Shown: positions 53,787-62,038, numbered from the stretch's first letter. The stretch: DNA of 64,000 nucleotides from Bacillota bacterium (GCA_022706785.1 JAKJBW010000004.1:42688-106687), one strand, 5' to 3'. Made by a program: numbers and translations. The notes: generated from the letters alone by a model not told the origin.

Positions 53787-55483
53787 AAAAAAACATAGCC
53801 ATTATTATTGCTTTTTTTCTTTCAGGCGTTTCGGCGTTAATTCTTGAAGTCACCTGGATACGGCCCATCGGTTTTGTATTTGACTCCACCATTTATACTG
53901 TGTCGGTGATCACGGCGTCGCTCATGGCGGGACTTGCTTTGGGGAGCTTTCTGGCAGGAAAGCTGGCCGACAAGGTTAAAAAGCCGCTGCTTATGTATGC
54001 GCTTTTGGAATGCGGCATAGGCTTATCGGCCTTGGTTTTGCTTGAGGCATTTAATCTGTTGCCCAACTTTAACCAATATCTGCTCGCGATAAATTCGCCT
54101 ATGCAATACAGCATCGCCCTGTTTTTTTCGGTAATGTTTGTGCTGCTGATACCCACAACGCTTATGGGCGCAACTTTTCCCGTGGTCACTAAGTTTTATG
54201 TATCCGACAGAATAGGCAAGGGGATAGGGGAGCTTTATGCGGCAAATAATATGGGCGCCATTGCGGGCTCGCTGCTGGCCGGCTTTCTTATTATTCCGGT
54301 GCTGGGTATTAAGTGGACCATAGTTTTGGCCGCTTCGCTGAATATAGGTGCAGCATTGATGGTCCTTGTGGTTTTCCACCGGGGGTCTTTGAAATTTGTT
54401 CTGCCATCCGCAGTTATTTTATTTGCTTTGCTTTCATTTTCTGCCGATTACAGCATGACAAATCTGTATACAAAAGGATTTTTCGGACTGTTTGGAAATA
54501 ATTACCTGGGCAATAGAAGCATAGAATACTACAAAGAGGGTGTAAACGGAAGCGTGGCCGTTATGAAGGAGAATCCCGGCAGTCAGATTTACCGGCTGTT
54601 TATCAACGGTCAGGGCTCAAGCAGCCTTAGGCTGAGTGATATGAGGGTCAGCGGATTGCTTGGCTTTTTGCCTAGATGGGTGCGCCCCGAAGCCGACAAT
54701 GCTATGGTGATAGGCTTTGGTGTGGGCGGTGCATCAAGGGTTCTTAGCTATCAAATCGATACTACAACGGTGGAAATTGAGCCGGATGTCTTGGAAACGG
54801 CGCCGTTTTTTGAGCCGCTTAACAAGGGTGTGTTGCAAGATCCCAAACACAAGGTCGCCTTTGATGATGCGCGTAATTTTCTAGCCACAACGGATGAGAA
54901 ATTTGATATTGTGGTCAATCATCCGCTCGATCCATATAAATCCTTCTCATCATTGCTCTTTACAGAGGAGTTTTTTGAACTCGTTAAAGCAAAGCTGACG
55001 CCCGACGGAGTGTATGTTCAGTGGATTCCTATTTACAACCTTTCCATAGATGAGTTTAAGGATTTTTATTATACCCTAGACAGCGTTTTTCCGCACCAGC
55101 TGGCCTTTATCAACACCAAGGCAGGGGAGATTAACATCCAGGGCAATACGGTGCTTCCAAACGGAGGCGAATTAATTATTATTGCTTCGGCGCAGCCTGT
55201 GGATATTGACATGGCATCCCTTACGCAAAGCTTTAACCGTCTGACGACGCAGGAAAAGGATATGCTCTCCATGCTCAATCTTTCATCACCCGAACAGGTT
55301 ATGAATTTGTTATTGTTTAAGGGTGAGGAATTAGACGGCTATTTCGACGGTGCAAGAATGATTACAGACGATTATCCTAAAATGGAGTTTGCCGCCGCTA
55401 TGAATAAAATAAAAAACACCAGTTCAAGTGATCAGGTTATCGCGCATATTTTAAATTACGCCAAGAGGAAACAACGCCAGTAG
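53783..55483 (+). CDS. Membrane protein with C-terminal spermidine-synthase-like domain
   Basis: 566 residues. N-terminal membrane unit (about 1-215, six helices) as in the gene before it, then a SpeE-like Rossmann domain from about 290: AMVIGFGVGGASRVL near 306, VEIEPDVLE near 327, VAFDDARNFL near 360 and FDIVVNHPLDPYKSF near 372. In true spermidine synthases the last block is usually V-D-x-x-D-P with a catalytic Asp; here it reads VNHPLDP, so Asn replaces the first Asp. The Gly-rich loop also departs from G-G-G-D-G. Aminopropyl transfer is therefore doubtful, and another membrane-coupled reaction or binding role is possible. Start ATG in ATGA overlap, AAGGAGG upstream. Confidence 0.82.
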   Translation: MKKNIAIIIAFFLSGVSALILEVTWIRPIGFVFDSTIYTVSVITASLMAGLALGSFLAGKLADKVKKPLLMYALLECGIGLSALVLLEAFNLLPNFNQYLLAINSPMQYSIALFFSVMFVLLIPTTLMGATFPVVTKFYVSDRIGKGIGELYAANNMGAIAGSLLAGFLIIPVLGIKWTIVLAASLNIGAALMVLVVFHRGSLKFVLPSAVILFALLSFSADYSMTNLYTKGFFGLFGNNYLGNRSIEYYKEGVNGSVAVMKENPGSQIYRLFINGQGSSSLRLSDMRVSGLLGFLPRWVRPEADNAMVIGFGVGGASRVLSYQIDTTTVEIEPDVLETAPFFEPLNKGVLQDPKHKVAFDDARNFLATTDEKFDIVVNHPLDPYKSFSSLLFTEEFFELVKAKLTPDGVYVQWIPIYNLSIDEFKDFYYTLDSVFPHQLAFINTKAGEINIQGNTVLPNGGELIIIASAQPVDIDMASLTQSFNRLTTQEKDMLSMLNLSSPEQVMNLLLFKGEELDGYFDGARMITDDYPKMEFAAAMNKIKNTSSSDQVIAHILNYAKRKQRQ

Positions 55484-55502
55484 CCAAAAACAATATTATT
55501 AT

Positions 55503-55542
55503 AAAAAACTACAGTACGGCTTAGCCGTTACTGTAGTTTTTT
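55503..55542. terminator. Bidirectional intrinsic terminator
   Basis: AAAAAACTACAGTA-CGGC-TTA-GCCG-TTACTGTAGTTTTTT: a long stem with A- and T-runs on both sides, shared by the SpeE-like gene and the convergent small Cys-rich gene. Confidence 0.9.
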
Positions 55543-55551
55543 ATGCTTCAA

Positions 55552-55701
55552 TCAACTTTCCTTTTTACATGCAGGTTCGGCTTTTTGAAAGTAAATACAA
55601 TTCTCGTCAGACACGTTTAAAGTAGATGCGCATACCCTTTCCAGATTACATTTGCCATCCTTCTGGTGGATACATGAAGAACTGCAGTTAATGTTTGTCA
55701 A
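55552..55701 (-). CDS. 49-residue Cys-rich protein, TTG start
   Basis: Reads MTNINCSSSCIHQKDGKC, then five further cysteine-containing segments ending in EPACKKES; Cys at 6, 10, 18, 24, 35 and 45. The start is TTG 55701, with a perfect GGAGGTGAGG at 3-8 nt before it, and the frame ends right before the shared terminator. The C-x3-C-x7-C-x5-C spacing with N-I-N-C at the front matches a family of short Clostridia proteins that databases sometimes label wrongly as hydroxymyristoyl-ACP dehydratase. Probably a small metal-binding or disulfide protein. Function unknown; the family link is from memory. Confidence 0.75.
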   Translation of the reverse strand: MTNINCSSSCIHQKDGKCNLERVCASTLNVSDENCIYFQKAEPACKKES

Positions 55702-55749
55702 AACCTCACCTCCGATTAAAACCTGATACGGTAAGTCTCATTTGAATTT

Positions 55750-55779
55750 AGTATATGTATTTTTTTTGTTACAATACAA
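55750..55779 (-). promoter_or_regulatory. Promoter of the 49-residue Cys-rich protein
   Basis: On the minus strand TTGTAT (55774-55779), 18-nt spacer, TATACT (55750-55755). The -10 lies in ACATATACTA, the same ten bases found before the Gln/Cys-rich gene at 52958. Confidence 0.5.
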
Positions 55780-55800
55780 GCTGGTATAAATTTGTATTCC

Positions 55801-55861
55801 GTTTAAATACAACATACCCGCAGGAATTGAGGAGGGCAAAATTCCTGCGGGGTATTTAAAC
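55801..55861. repeat. 61-nt imperfect palindrome of unknown role
   Basis: Outer arms GTTTAAATAC (55801-55810) and GTATTTAAAC (55852-55861); inner arms ATACCCGCAGGAATT (55814-55828) and AATTCCTGCGGGGTAT (right side, one bulged G). The loop is purine-rich (GAGGAGGGCA). No T-run on either strand. Confidence 0.7.
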
Positions 55862-56015
55862 AGTCCCACATCATGCGCATGCGCGGTGCAAGACTGGTAA
55901 TACTGAAGGTATAAAGTAAAGCTACATTATACATAGTATGACAGCAATAAGATTTGGTTACTCATTTTAATAATTTACCATAAAAATATTATGGAAACCA
56001 TATCAATCTTTTTTT

Positions 56016-56045
56016 TTGACAAAAGCTTTTGAAATGTGATATATA
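56016..56045 (+). promoter_or_regulatory. Promoter of the DUF6873 gene
   Basis: TTGACA at 56016-56021, 18-nt spacer, TATATA at 56040-56045 preceded by TGA. Confidence 0.6.
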
Positions 56046-56086
56046 TTCAGCAGACATTGAATATCAGATAGGATGGGGAACAACAC

Positions 56087-56836
56087 ATGGGATTTGTAGA
56101 AGGACCAAGTCTTCCTGAAAAGAGGGTAGGCGCTGTTTTGATTGACTTCAGAGCCGGACAGGAAATGATACAGGCTCTGCAAAATTTAGGTATAAAAGTT
56201 TTTTTCTCATGCCGATCGGATGAACTGTCCGCGCCTCTGTGCGGGCATCCCGATATGATGATTCACCATATCGGCGAGAATAAATTTGTCTGTAGTCCCG
56301 ACACGTTTAACTATTTTGGTAAAACGCTTGGCCCGCTCGGCGCCAAGATTTTGATTGGAAATAGCCCTTTATCGCGTACCTACCCGCTTGATATCGCATA
56401 TAATATAACAAGATTGGATGGGGTTGCTTTTTGCAAACAAAAATACACTGACAAGACTGTTTTAACGGAACTTGGCAGAAGATCGGTTAAATTAATAGAC
56501 ATAGCGCAAGGCTACAGCAAATGCAATATCTGCGTGGTCAGTACAAATGCGATCATGACAAGCGACGAAGGAATTGCCAAAGCGGCAGTAAATGCCGGCG
56601 TACATGTGCTCAAGATTTCTGCCGGACATATTGACCTTGACGGCTTTACATACGGTTTTATCGGCGGAGCTACCGGCTTGATCGCTGCCGATACGCTTGC
56701 GGTATCAGGCGATATCAGCCTGCATCCGGATTATAAAAGTATGGCAGACTTTTGCGGACAGTTCAATGTAAAGCTAATAGCCTTAACAGATAAAAAACCT
56801 GTGGATATCGGATCAATTATTCCATTAATATATTAA
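56087..56836 (+). CDS. DUF6873 family GME-fold protein
   Basis: 249 residues, no signal peptide. Regularly spaced hydrophobic strands with short motifs: VGAVLIDFRAGQEMIQALQN, CGHPDMMIHHIGENKFVCSP near 57, AKILIGNSPLSRTYPLDIAY near 85, CNICVVSTNAIMTSDEGIAK near 150 and GFTYGFIGGATGLIAADTLA near 187. This pattern fits DUF6873, a Clostridia family thought to have the GME (amidinotransferase-like) fold. GGHPDMM and IGGATGL resemble active-site turns of that fold, but no reaction is known. ATG follows GGATGGGG. Confidence 0.65.
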   Translation: MGFVEGPSLPEKRVGAVLIDFRAGQEMIQALQNLGIKVFFSCRSDELSAPLCGHPDMMIHHIGENKFVCSPDTFNYFGKTLGPLGAKILIGNSPLSRTYPLDIAYNITRLDGVAFCKQKYTDKTVLTELGRRSVKLIDIAQGYSKCNICVVSTNAIMTSDEGIAKAAVNAGVHVLKISAGHIDLDGFTYGFIGGATGLIAADTLAVSGDISLHPDYKSMADFCGQFNVKLIALTDKKPVDIGSIIPLIY

Positions 56837-56878
56837 AATATGGTTGGAAAACACCTTCATCGGCATGGTTAATAGTCT

Positions 56879-57742
56879 GTGAAAAGGGAAAATTTTAACG
56901 CGAATATCATACCAGCATATAGATATACTACTTTTAACAGGAAAGGATGTGAAGGTGTGTGCAAGACCTTGGCAGTAGGTTTGGAAAATGATTCCGAGAT
57001 AAATTACGTTGATATAAATTTCTACAACCGAACCGATTTAGAGCTATTTTGTGACAGTTTGGCCGATTATATTATGAAAAAATATGAAAAAGCGCTGCTG
57101 TACAGAACAATTAACCATAACTTTTGTTATTTGAATGCTTCTGAGAAAAAAGAGGTTTACAGAAAAGCGAAGCAGATAAAATCGCTCAAGGAAATTGAAT
57201 ATGAATTTGAAGTGAGGCAGAAAAAAATAATAAAAGAAAACCTGTTCGATTATATTGAAAATTCAAACCAGATGGTTTTAGACGGCTTTGTGACATTCCG
57301 GCTGCAGGATTACATGCAACGGCTTGAGGATTTAGTGGATAACGCCGTAGAGGAGTACATGATTCAAAAGGAATATGATGAGTTTATCGGTTTGCTCCGA
57401 TACTTTGTCGACATTCAGCAGCCTGCATATAATACCATCCATGTCATAGCAAATGTCGGTGGAACTTATACCATTATGGACAGTGATTATTGCGAGATCA
57501 CTAAGGCGTGTATTTCTGATTTTTTAGAGGATGCTACAGCCGGAGAGCTCAACTATGACGATGTTTTGATTTCAGCATTGATTTCATTAGCGCCAAGAAA
57601 AATATATCTGCATAATAAGAACAGGATTTACAACGCACAGCTTTTAGAAACTATCAATAGTGTTTTCGGAAAGCGTATTGTGGTATGCGACGGATGCGGT
57701 ATATGCGGCCGTTTATTAGAATCTGACATAAAATTGCCTTAA
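56879..57742 (+). CDS. ytxC: Putative sporulation protein YtxC
   Basis: 287 residues. Long charged helices in the middle (KKEVYRKAKQIKSLKEIEYE; FVTFRLQDYMQRLEDLVDNA; VEEYMIQKEYDEFIGLLRYF) and the C-terminal part with LISLAPRKIYLHNKNRIYNA near 235 and VVCDGCGICGRL near 270 are typical of YtxC, whose exact task is unclear. The start GTG 56879 is the first codon after an in-frame stop and lacks a good ribosome site; a GTG near 56957 behind GGAAAGGATGTGAAGG is an alternative. Follows the DUF6873 gene by 42 nt, so the two are probably co-transcribed. Second sporulation-linked locus of the window. Confidence 0.78.
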   Translation: MKRENFNANIIPAYRYTTFNRKGCEGVCKTLAVGLENDSEINYVDINFYNRTDLELFCDSLADYIMKKYEKALLYRTINHNFCYLNASEKKEVYRKAKQIKSLKEIEYEFEVRQKKIIKENLFDYIENSNQMVLDGFVTFRLQDYMQRLEDLVDNAVEEYMIQKEYDEFIGLLRYFVDIQQPAYNTIHVIANVGGTYTIMDSDYCEITKACISDFLEDATAGELNYDDVLISALISLAPRKIYLHNKNRIYNAQLLETINSVFGKRIVVCDGCGICGRLLESDIKLP

Positions 57743-57836
57743 ATAACAATTCAATTCGCATAAAGAACGATTTATATTAATTGGATTTTGAGCGTTTTTG
57801 GGAAATATCTGCTTCCCCTACGATAATCGCCATAGA

Positions 57837-57878
57837 TAAAAAAAGCAGGCCGGTTGAAATTGAACCGGCCTGCTTTTT
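57837..57878. terminator. Bidirectional intrinsic terminator
   Basis: A-run, GCAGGCCGGTT, loop GAAATTG, AACCGGCCTGC, TTTTT; perfect 11-bp stem between the convergent ytxC and ribokinase genes. Confidence 0.92.
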
Positions 57879-57897
57879 GATTATTTGTTAAAATTTT

Positions 57898-58833
57898 TTA
57901 TAATATGATATTTCGTTCGCTGATGAAACGGGCTACCTCCTCTTTTGTCGGCAGTGAGCTCTGTGCGCCCAGCTTGCTGACAGCCAGCGTTGCTACCACG
58001 TTTGCGTATTGCATAGCCCGGACAATATCCTTTGTTCTTAGGTATTCATAAGTCAAAGCTGCCGTATAGGAATCCCCTGCTGCCGTTGTGTCTACGACAT
58101 CTATAGGAATAATATCAAATTTACGTGCTTCACTGCCATCCCACAGCAGGCTTCCCCTTGAGCCCATTTTTATGACAACATACTTGGCGTCTGTACGCTT
58201 TTGAAGAATTTCGGCCGCCTTTTTGGCGTCGGAATCAGTATCAATTTGAATACCGGTAAGCGCCTGAGCCTCTGTTTCGTTAGGCGTCACCAAGAACAAG
58301 CCTCGCATGCGCTCCAATTCAAACGCTTGCGCGGGAGCCGCGTCCAATATCACAGGGATACCTGCCTGTATGGCCTTCCTGGCGGCGTATACCGACATTT
58401 CCACATCAATCTCCAGCTGCAGCATAACCGCATCGTAGCCCGCTTCTAAGGCCCTGTCAACGGCATCTGTACCAATGCACTGATTTGCGCCGGGAAATAT
58501 AATAATTCTGTTGCTTCCGTCTTTTTCTACGATAATTGCCGCCAAACCGCTCGCAACCTGAGAATCAATTTCTATAAACGAAGTATCTATGCCATCTTTT
58601 ATCAGATCATTTACCATTCTGTGACCATTGGCATCGTCACCGATTTTGCCTACCATAGCCACCTCTGCGCCGAGTCTGGCGGCTGCTACGGCCTGATTGG
58701 CGCCTTTTCCGCCGTTTGCAACGTGGCTTTCCCGGCCAACAACCGTTTCGCCGGACTTTGGGAACTGCTCTGTCATTAAAATCAGATCCGAATTAAGACT
58801 GCCAACAACCAATATTGAAGGAACGCTGCTCAC
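57898..58833 (-). CDS. rbsK: Ribokinase (PfkB family)
   Basis: 311 residues. Phosphorylates ribose with ATP. PfkB marks: VVGSLNSDLILMTEQFPKSG at 9-28, NGGKGANQAVAAARLGAEV near 40, GKIGDDANG near 62, VTPNETEAQALTG near 185 and the catalytic VDTTAAGDSYTAALTYE near 250. The start is GTG 58833 behind GGTGGAGG. No ribose transporter is near; it follows aspS by 18 nt and is probably read as the tail of the hisS-aspS transcript. Confidence 0.9.
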   Translation of the reverse strand: MSSVPSILVVGSLNSDLILMTEQFPKSGETVVGRESHVANGGKGANQAVAAARLGAEVAMVGKIGDDANGHRMVNDLIKDGIDTSFIEIDSQVASGLAAIIVEKDGSNRIIIFPGANQCIGTDAVDRALEAGYDAVMLQLEIDVEMSVYAARKAIQAGIPVILDAAPAQAFELERMRGLFLVTPNETEAQALTGIQIDTDSDAKKAAEILQKRTDAKYVVIKMGSRGSLLWDGSEARKFDIIPIDVVDTTAAGDSYTAALTYEYLRTKDIVRAMQYANVVATLAVSKLGAQSSLPTKEEVARFISERNIIL

Positions 58834-58851
58834 AAAAATCGACCTCCACCC

Positions 58852-60639
58852 TTATTTTATTTCTGTTTTTGTTATTGTTTTGATATTCAGCTCTTCCAGT
58901 TGCTTGGTATCGACGCCCGCAGGCGCTCCGCTCATCAGTTCCGAGGCGTTTTGCACCTTCGGGAAAGCTATGACGTCACGAATAGAGCCGCAGCCTGCCA
59001 AAAGCATAATAAAACGGTCTAGGCCGTAGGCCATTCCGCCGTGCGGCGGTGTGCCGTAACGAAACGCCTCCATCAAAAAGCCAAAGCGTTCCCAGGCCTC
59101 ATCCCTGCTAAAGCCCAAAATCTCAAACATTTTCTGCTGCAGTTCAGTATTAAAAATACGAATGCTTCCCCCGCCAAGCTCACAGCCGTTTAAAATGATA
59201 TCATACGCTTTTGCGCGCACTTTTTCAGGATTTGTTTCCAAATACGGCAAATCCTCATCCATCGGCGCTGTAAAGGGGTGATGCTTTGCGGCAAAACGTT
59301 TTTCCTCCTCGTCATATTCCAGAAGTGGAAATTCGGTGACCCACAAAAGATCAAAAGTGCCTTTTTGAATCAACTCAAGCCTTTTTGCAAGCTCGACTCG
59401 AAGAGCGCCAAGCGAATCAAACACTACGCTGTCCTTGTCGGCCACAAAGAGCAGCGCGTCCCCCACTTCCGCTTCTGTTGCCGCAAAAATTGCCTCAATT
59501 TCCTCAGGCGCAAAAAACTTTGCGATAGGTGAACGGACGTTGTCCGCCTCACGCACCATCCACGCAAGCCCCTTTGCCCGATAGGTCTTTACAAACTCAC
59601 CTAAGGCATCCAAGTCCTTGCGGCTAAGGCTCTGTGCCCCACCTTTGACAGTGATGGCGCGCACACTTCCCCCGCTTTTTACAGCGTTTGCAAACACGCC
59701 AAAGCTGCAATCCGCTACCAGATGAGAGATATTTGTTATTTCAAGTCCAAAGCGGGTGTCGGGCTTGTCGGAACCGAACCGTTCCATTGCCTCGGCATAC
59801 GTGATGCGCTTAAAAGGGACGGTAATTTCAATATCCATGATCTCTTTGAACACACGCGCAATCATTTTTTCATTGATACCAATCACATCGTCTATTTCCA
59901 CAAATGACATTTCAAGGTCGATCTGCGTGAATTCAGGCTGCCTGTCTGCACGCAAATCCTCATCCCTAAAGCATTTGACGATCTGGATGTAGCGGTCAAA
60001 GCCGGACAGCATCAAAAGCTGCTTATATAGCTGCGGCGACTGCGGAAGCGCATAAAAGCTGCCGGGATGCACCCGGCTCGGAACCAGATAATCACGCGCC
60101 CCTTCCGGTGTGCTTTTAGTCAGCATGGGTGTTTCTATTTCCAAAAAACCGTTTTCATTGTAAAAATCACGCGCAACCTTGGCTACCTTATGGCGCAATA
60201 TCAGGTTTTCCTGCATGGACGGGCGGCGCAGGTCGAGATAGCGGTATTTCAGGCGCAATTCGTCCTTTACGTCTGTCTTATCGTCCACGGCGAAAGGCGG
60301 CGTTTGCGCCTTGCTTAAAATGCGCAGCTCGCTTACCTTGATCTCTATCGCGCCTGTCTTTATCTTAGGATTGGGCGCGCTGCGCGCCACAACCTCTCCG
60401 ACCGCCGCTAAAACAAATTCATTGCGAACGGTGGCGGCTTTGTCAAAGATAGCTTTGTCTGCGGTATTGTCAAAAGAAAGCTGAATAACGCCGGTGCGGT
60501 CACGCAAATCAATGAAGATCAGCGATCCAAGGTTTCTGTACACATCAGCCCAGCCCATCACCGTCACCGGCTGGCCAATATTTTGCTCTGTAAGCTCGCC
60601 ACAGTAGTGCGTGCGCTTTATCCCCTGTAAAGTTTCCAC
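58852..60639 (-). CDS. aspS: Aspartate--tRNA ligase
   Basis: 595 residues, the long bacterial form. N-terminal OB-fold (QPVTVMGWADVYRNLGSLIF), class II motif 2 region FRDEDLRADRQPEFTQIDLE near 220, the GAD insertion domain (about 300-420) and motif 3 GMAYGLDRFIMLLAGC near 550. Start GTG 60639 with AGGTG 6 nt upstream; an ATG three nt before is out of frame. 32 nt behind hisS; hisS-aspS is a standard Firmicute pair. Presence or absence of amidotransferase-dependent Asn-tRNA formation cannot be judged here. Confidence 0.97.
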   Translation of the reverse strand: METLQGIKRTHYCGELTEQNIGQPVTVMGWADVYRNLGSLIFIDLRDRTGVIQLSFDNTADKAIFDKAATVRNEFVLAAVGEVVARSAPNPKIKTGAIEIKVSELRILSKAQTPPFAVDDKTDVKDELRLKYRYLDLRRPSMQENLILRHKVAKVARDFYNENGFLEIETPMLTKSTPEGARDYLVPSRVHPGSFYALPQSPQLYKQLLMLSGFDRYIQIVKCFRDEDLRADRQPEFTQIDLEMSFVEIDDVIGINEKMIARVFKEIMDIEITVPFKRITYAEAMERFGSDKPDTRFGLEITNISHLVADCSFGVFANAVKSGGSVRAITVKGGAQSLSRKDLDALGEFVKTYRAKGLAWMVREADNVRSPIAKFFAPEEIEAIFAATEAEVGDALLFVADKDSVVFDSLGALRVELAKRLELIQKGTFDLLWVTEFPLLEYDEEEKRFAAKHHPFTAPMDEDLPYLETNPEKVRAKAYDIILNGCELGGGSIRIFNTELQQKMFEILGFSRDEAWERFGFLMEAFRYGTPPHGGMAYGLDRFIMLLAGCGSIRDVIAFPKVQNASELMSGAPAGVDTKQLEELNIKTITKTEIK

Positions 60640-60671
60640 ATATTACACCTCGCCAAATTAGTTTTATGTTG

Positions 60672-61913
60672 TTATTTCAAAGCTTGCGACAATTCATCAA
60701 GCGCAATTTCAACTGTTTCGCCATTTTCCATGTTTTTAAGCCTTGCCCTGTTTGTTGCAACCTCATCGTCGCCCAGAACCACGCTGTATGCAAACCCCAT
60801 TTTATCGGCATATTTCATCTGTGCCTTCAAGCTCCGGTTCATTCTATCTTTTTCGCAGCTGATGCCTGCCCGCCTAAGCCCATACACCAGGCTGTCGGCA
60901 AGCATAGCCGCTTTTTCGCCGATATTGGCAATAAACAATCTGGCTTGTGGCGCATCCCCAAAGCTTACGTTCTGCTGCTCCATTGCCATAATCAGCCGCT
61001 CAAGCCCAAGCCCGAACCCAATGCCGCAGGCGGAAGGGCCGCCAAGCTCTTCTATTAATCCGTCATAGCGGCCGCCGCCGCATAGGGTAGAAGCGTTTGA
61101 AATAATTTCAAAAACCGTTTTGGTGTAATAGTCAAGCCCACGCACAATATTCGGGTCTACTGTATAGCTGATGCCTAAACCGGAAAGATGGCTTTTAACC
61201 TGCTCGAAATGCGCATCGCAGGTTTCGCAGATATGCCCTAAAAGCTTTGGCGCATCTGCCGCTATTTGGGCGCAAACCGGCGATTTGCAGTCCAAAATAC
61301 GCAAAGGATTACGTTTTAGTCTGCTCCGACAGGTTTCACACAATGCATCGATATGCTTTTCAAAATATGCTTCCAAGGCTTTATTGTATTGCTTCCGGCA
61401 TTCGGGACAGCCTATGGAATTGATAGCCAGCTTCAGGTTGTTTAATCCTAATTCTTCCAAATAAGACATTGCCAGGGAAATAATCTCGGCATCGACATTG
61501 GCTTCGGCAGAGCCGAACACCTCAACGCCAAACTGGTGAAACTGGCGAAGTCTGCCGGCTTGTGGCTTTTCATAGCGAAAACAGGGAATAATGTAATACA
61601 TTTTGGCAGGCAGCGTATCGGCATACAGGCTGTGCTCAATATAGGCACGCGCCGCCCCGGCGGTGCCTTCGGGGCGAAGCGTAATACTTCTGCCGCCTTT
61701 GTCATCAAAAGTATACATCTGTTTTTCCACAACGTCGGTAGTATCCCCCACCCCGCGCAAAAAAAGCTCGGTATGCTCAAACATCGGCGTGCGGATCTCC
61801 CCAAAGCTGAACCTGCGGCAGATATCGCGCGCCTTATCTTCTATATAGTGCCACTTATCGCTTTCCCTAGGCAGCAAATCATTTGTCCCTCTTGGCGCTT
61901 TTGTGACAAGCAT
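60672..61913 (-). CDS. hisS: Histidine--tRNA ligase
   Basis: 413 residues. Class II synthetase: motif 1 RRFSFGEIRTPMFEHTELF near 35, motif 2 FRYEKPQAGRLRQFHQFGVE near 112, HisA motif RGLDYYTKTVFEI near 258 and CGIGFGLGLERLIM near 300, then the C-terminal anticodon domain. A Cys-rich block at about 170-225 (CPECRKQY, CETCRSR, CETCDAHF) is a zinc-type feature found in many Clostridia HisRS. ATG 61913 follows TGGAGGA. Led by a promoter and hairpin described separately. Confidence 0.97.
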   Translation of the reverse strand: MLVTKAPRGTNDLLPRESDKWHYIEDKARDICRRFSFGEIRTPMFEHTELFLRGVGDTTDVVEKQMYTFDDKGGRSITLRPEGTAGAARAYIEHSLYADTLPAKMYYIIPCFRYEKPQAGRLRQFHQFGVEVFGSAEANVDAEIISLAMSYLEELGLNNLKLAINSIGCPECRKQYNKALEAYFEKHIDALCETCRSRLKRNPLRILDCKSPVCAQIAADAPKLLGHICETCDAHFEQVKSHLSGLGISYTVDPNIVRGLDYYTKTVFEIISNASTLCGGGRYDGLIEELGGPSACGIGFGLGLERLIMAMEQQNVSFGDAPQARLFIANIGEKAAMLADSLVYGLRRAGISCEKDRMNRSLKAQMKYADKMGFAYSVVLGDDEVATNRARLKNMENGETVEIALDELSQALK

Positions 61914-61959
61914 TTTAATTCCTCCAACTAAATCACGTGATTTTTTACAGCATCACTAG

Positions 61960-61990
61960 AAAAAATCTCCCGCAGGCTTGGTCGGGAGAT
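61960..61990 (-). terminator. Terminator-like hairpin in the hisS leader
   Basis: On the minus strand ATCTCCCG, a 10-nt loop, CGGGAGAT and TTTTTT. It lies only about 15-20 nt behind the expected transcription start and 47 nt before hisS. No T-box core (AGGGTGGNACCGCG) is present. Confidence 0.8.
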
Positions 61991-62009
61991 TCCTTCATCA
62001 CCTTGTGTT

Positions 62010-62038
62010 ATTGTACCTTGAAATACCAGTGTTGTCAA
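62010..62038 (-). promoter_or_regulatory. Promoter of hisS-aspS
   Basis: On the minus strand TTGACA (62033-62038), 17-nt spacer, TACAAT (62010-62015): near-consensus sigma-A promoter. Confidence 0.8.

Larger units (their letters stand above)
55702..56086. other. Intergenic region with promoters and a long hairpin
   Basis: 385 AT-rich bases without a gene. Contains the promoter of the 49-residue protein, an unexplained 61-nt hairpin (55801-55861), a GC-rich patch with CATGCGCATGCGCG at about 55873-55886, and the promoter of the DUF6873 gene, each listed or mentioned once. Confidence 0.5.

Noticed and set aside
45641..57840. Integrative element at the tRNA-Ala gene
   Set aside because: No integrase or relaxase, and I found no second copy of the tRNA 3' end downstream as an attachment site; kept only as a composition-based finding.
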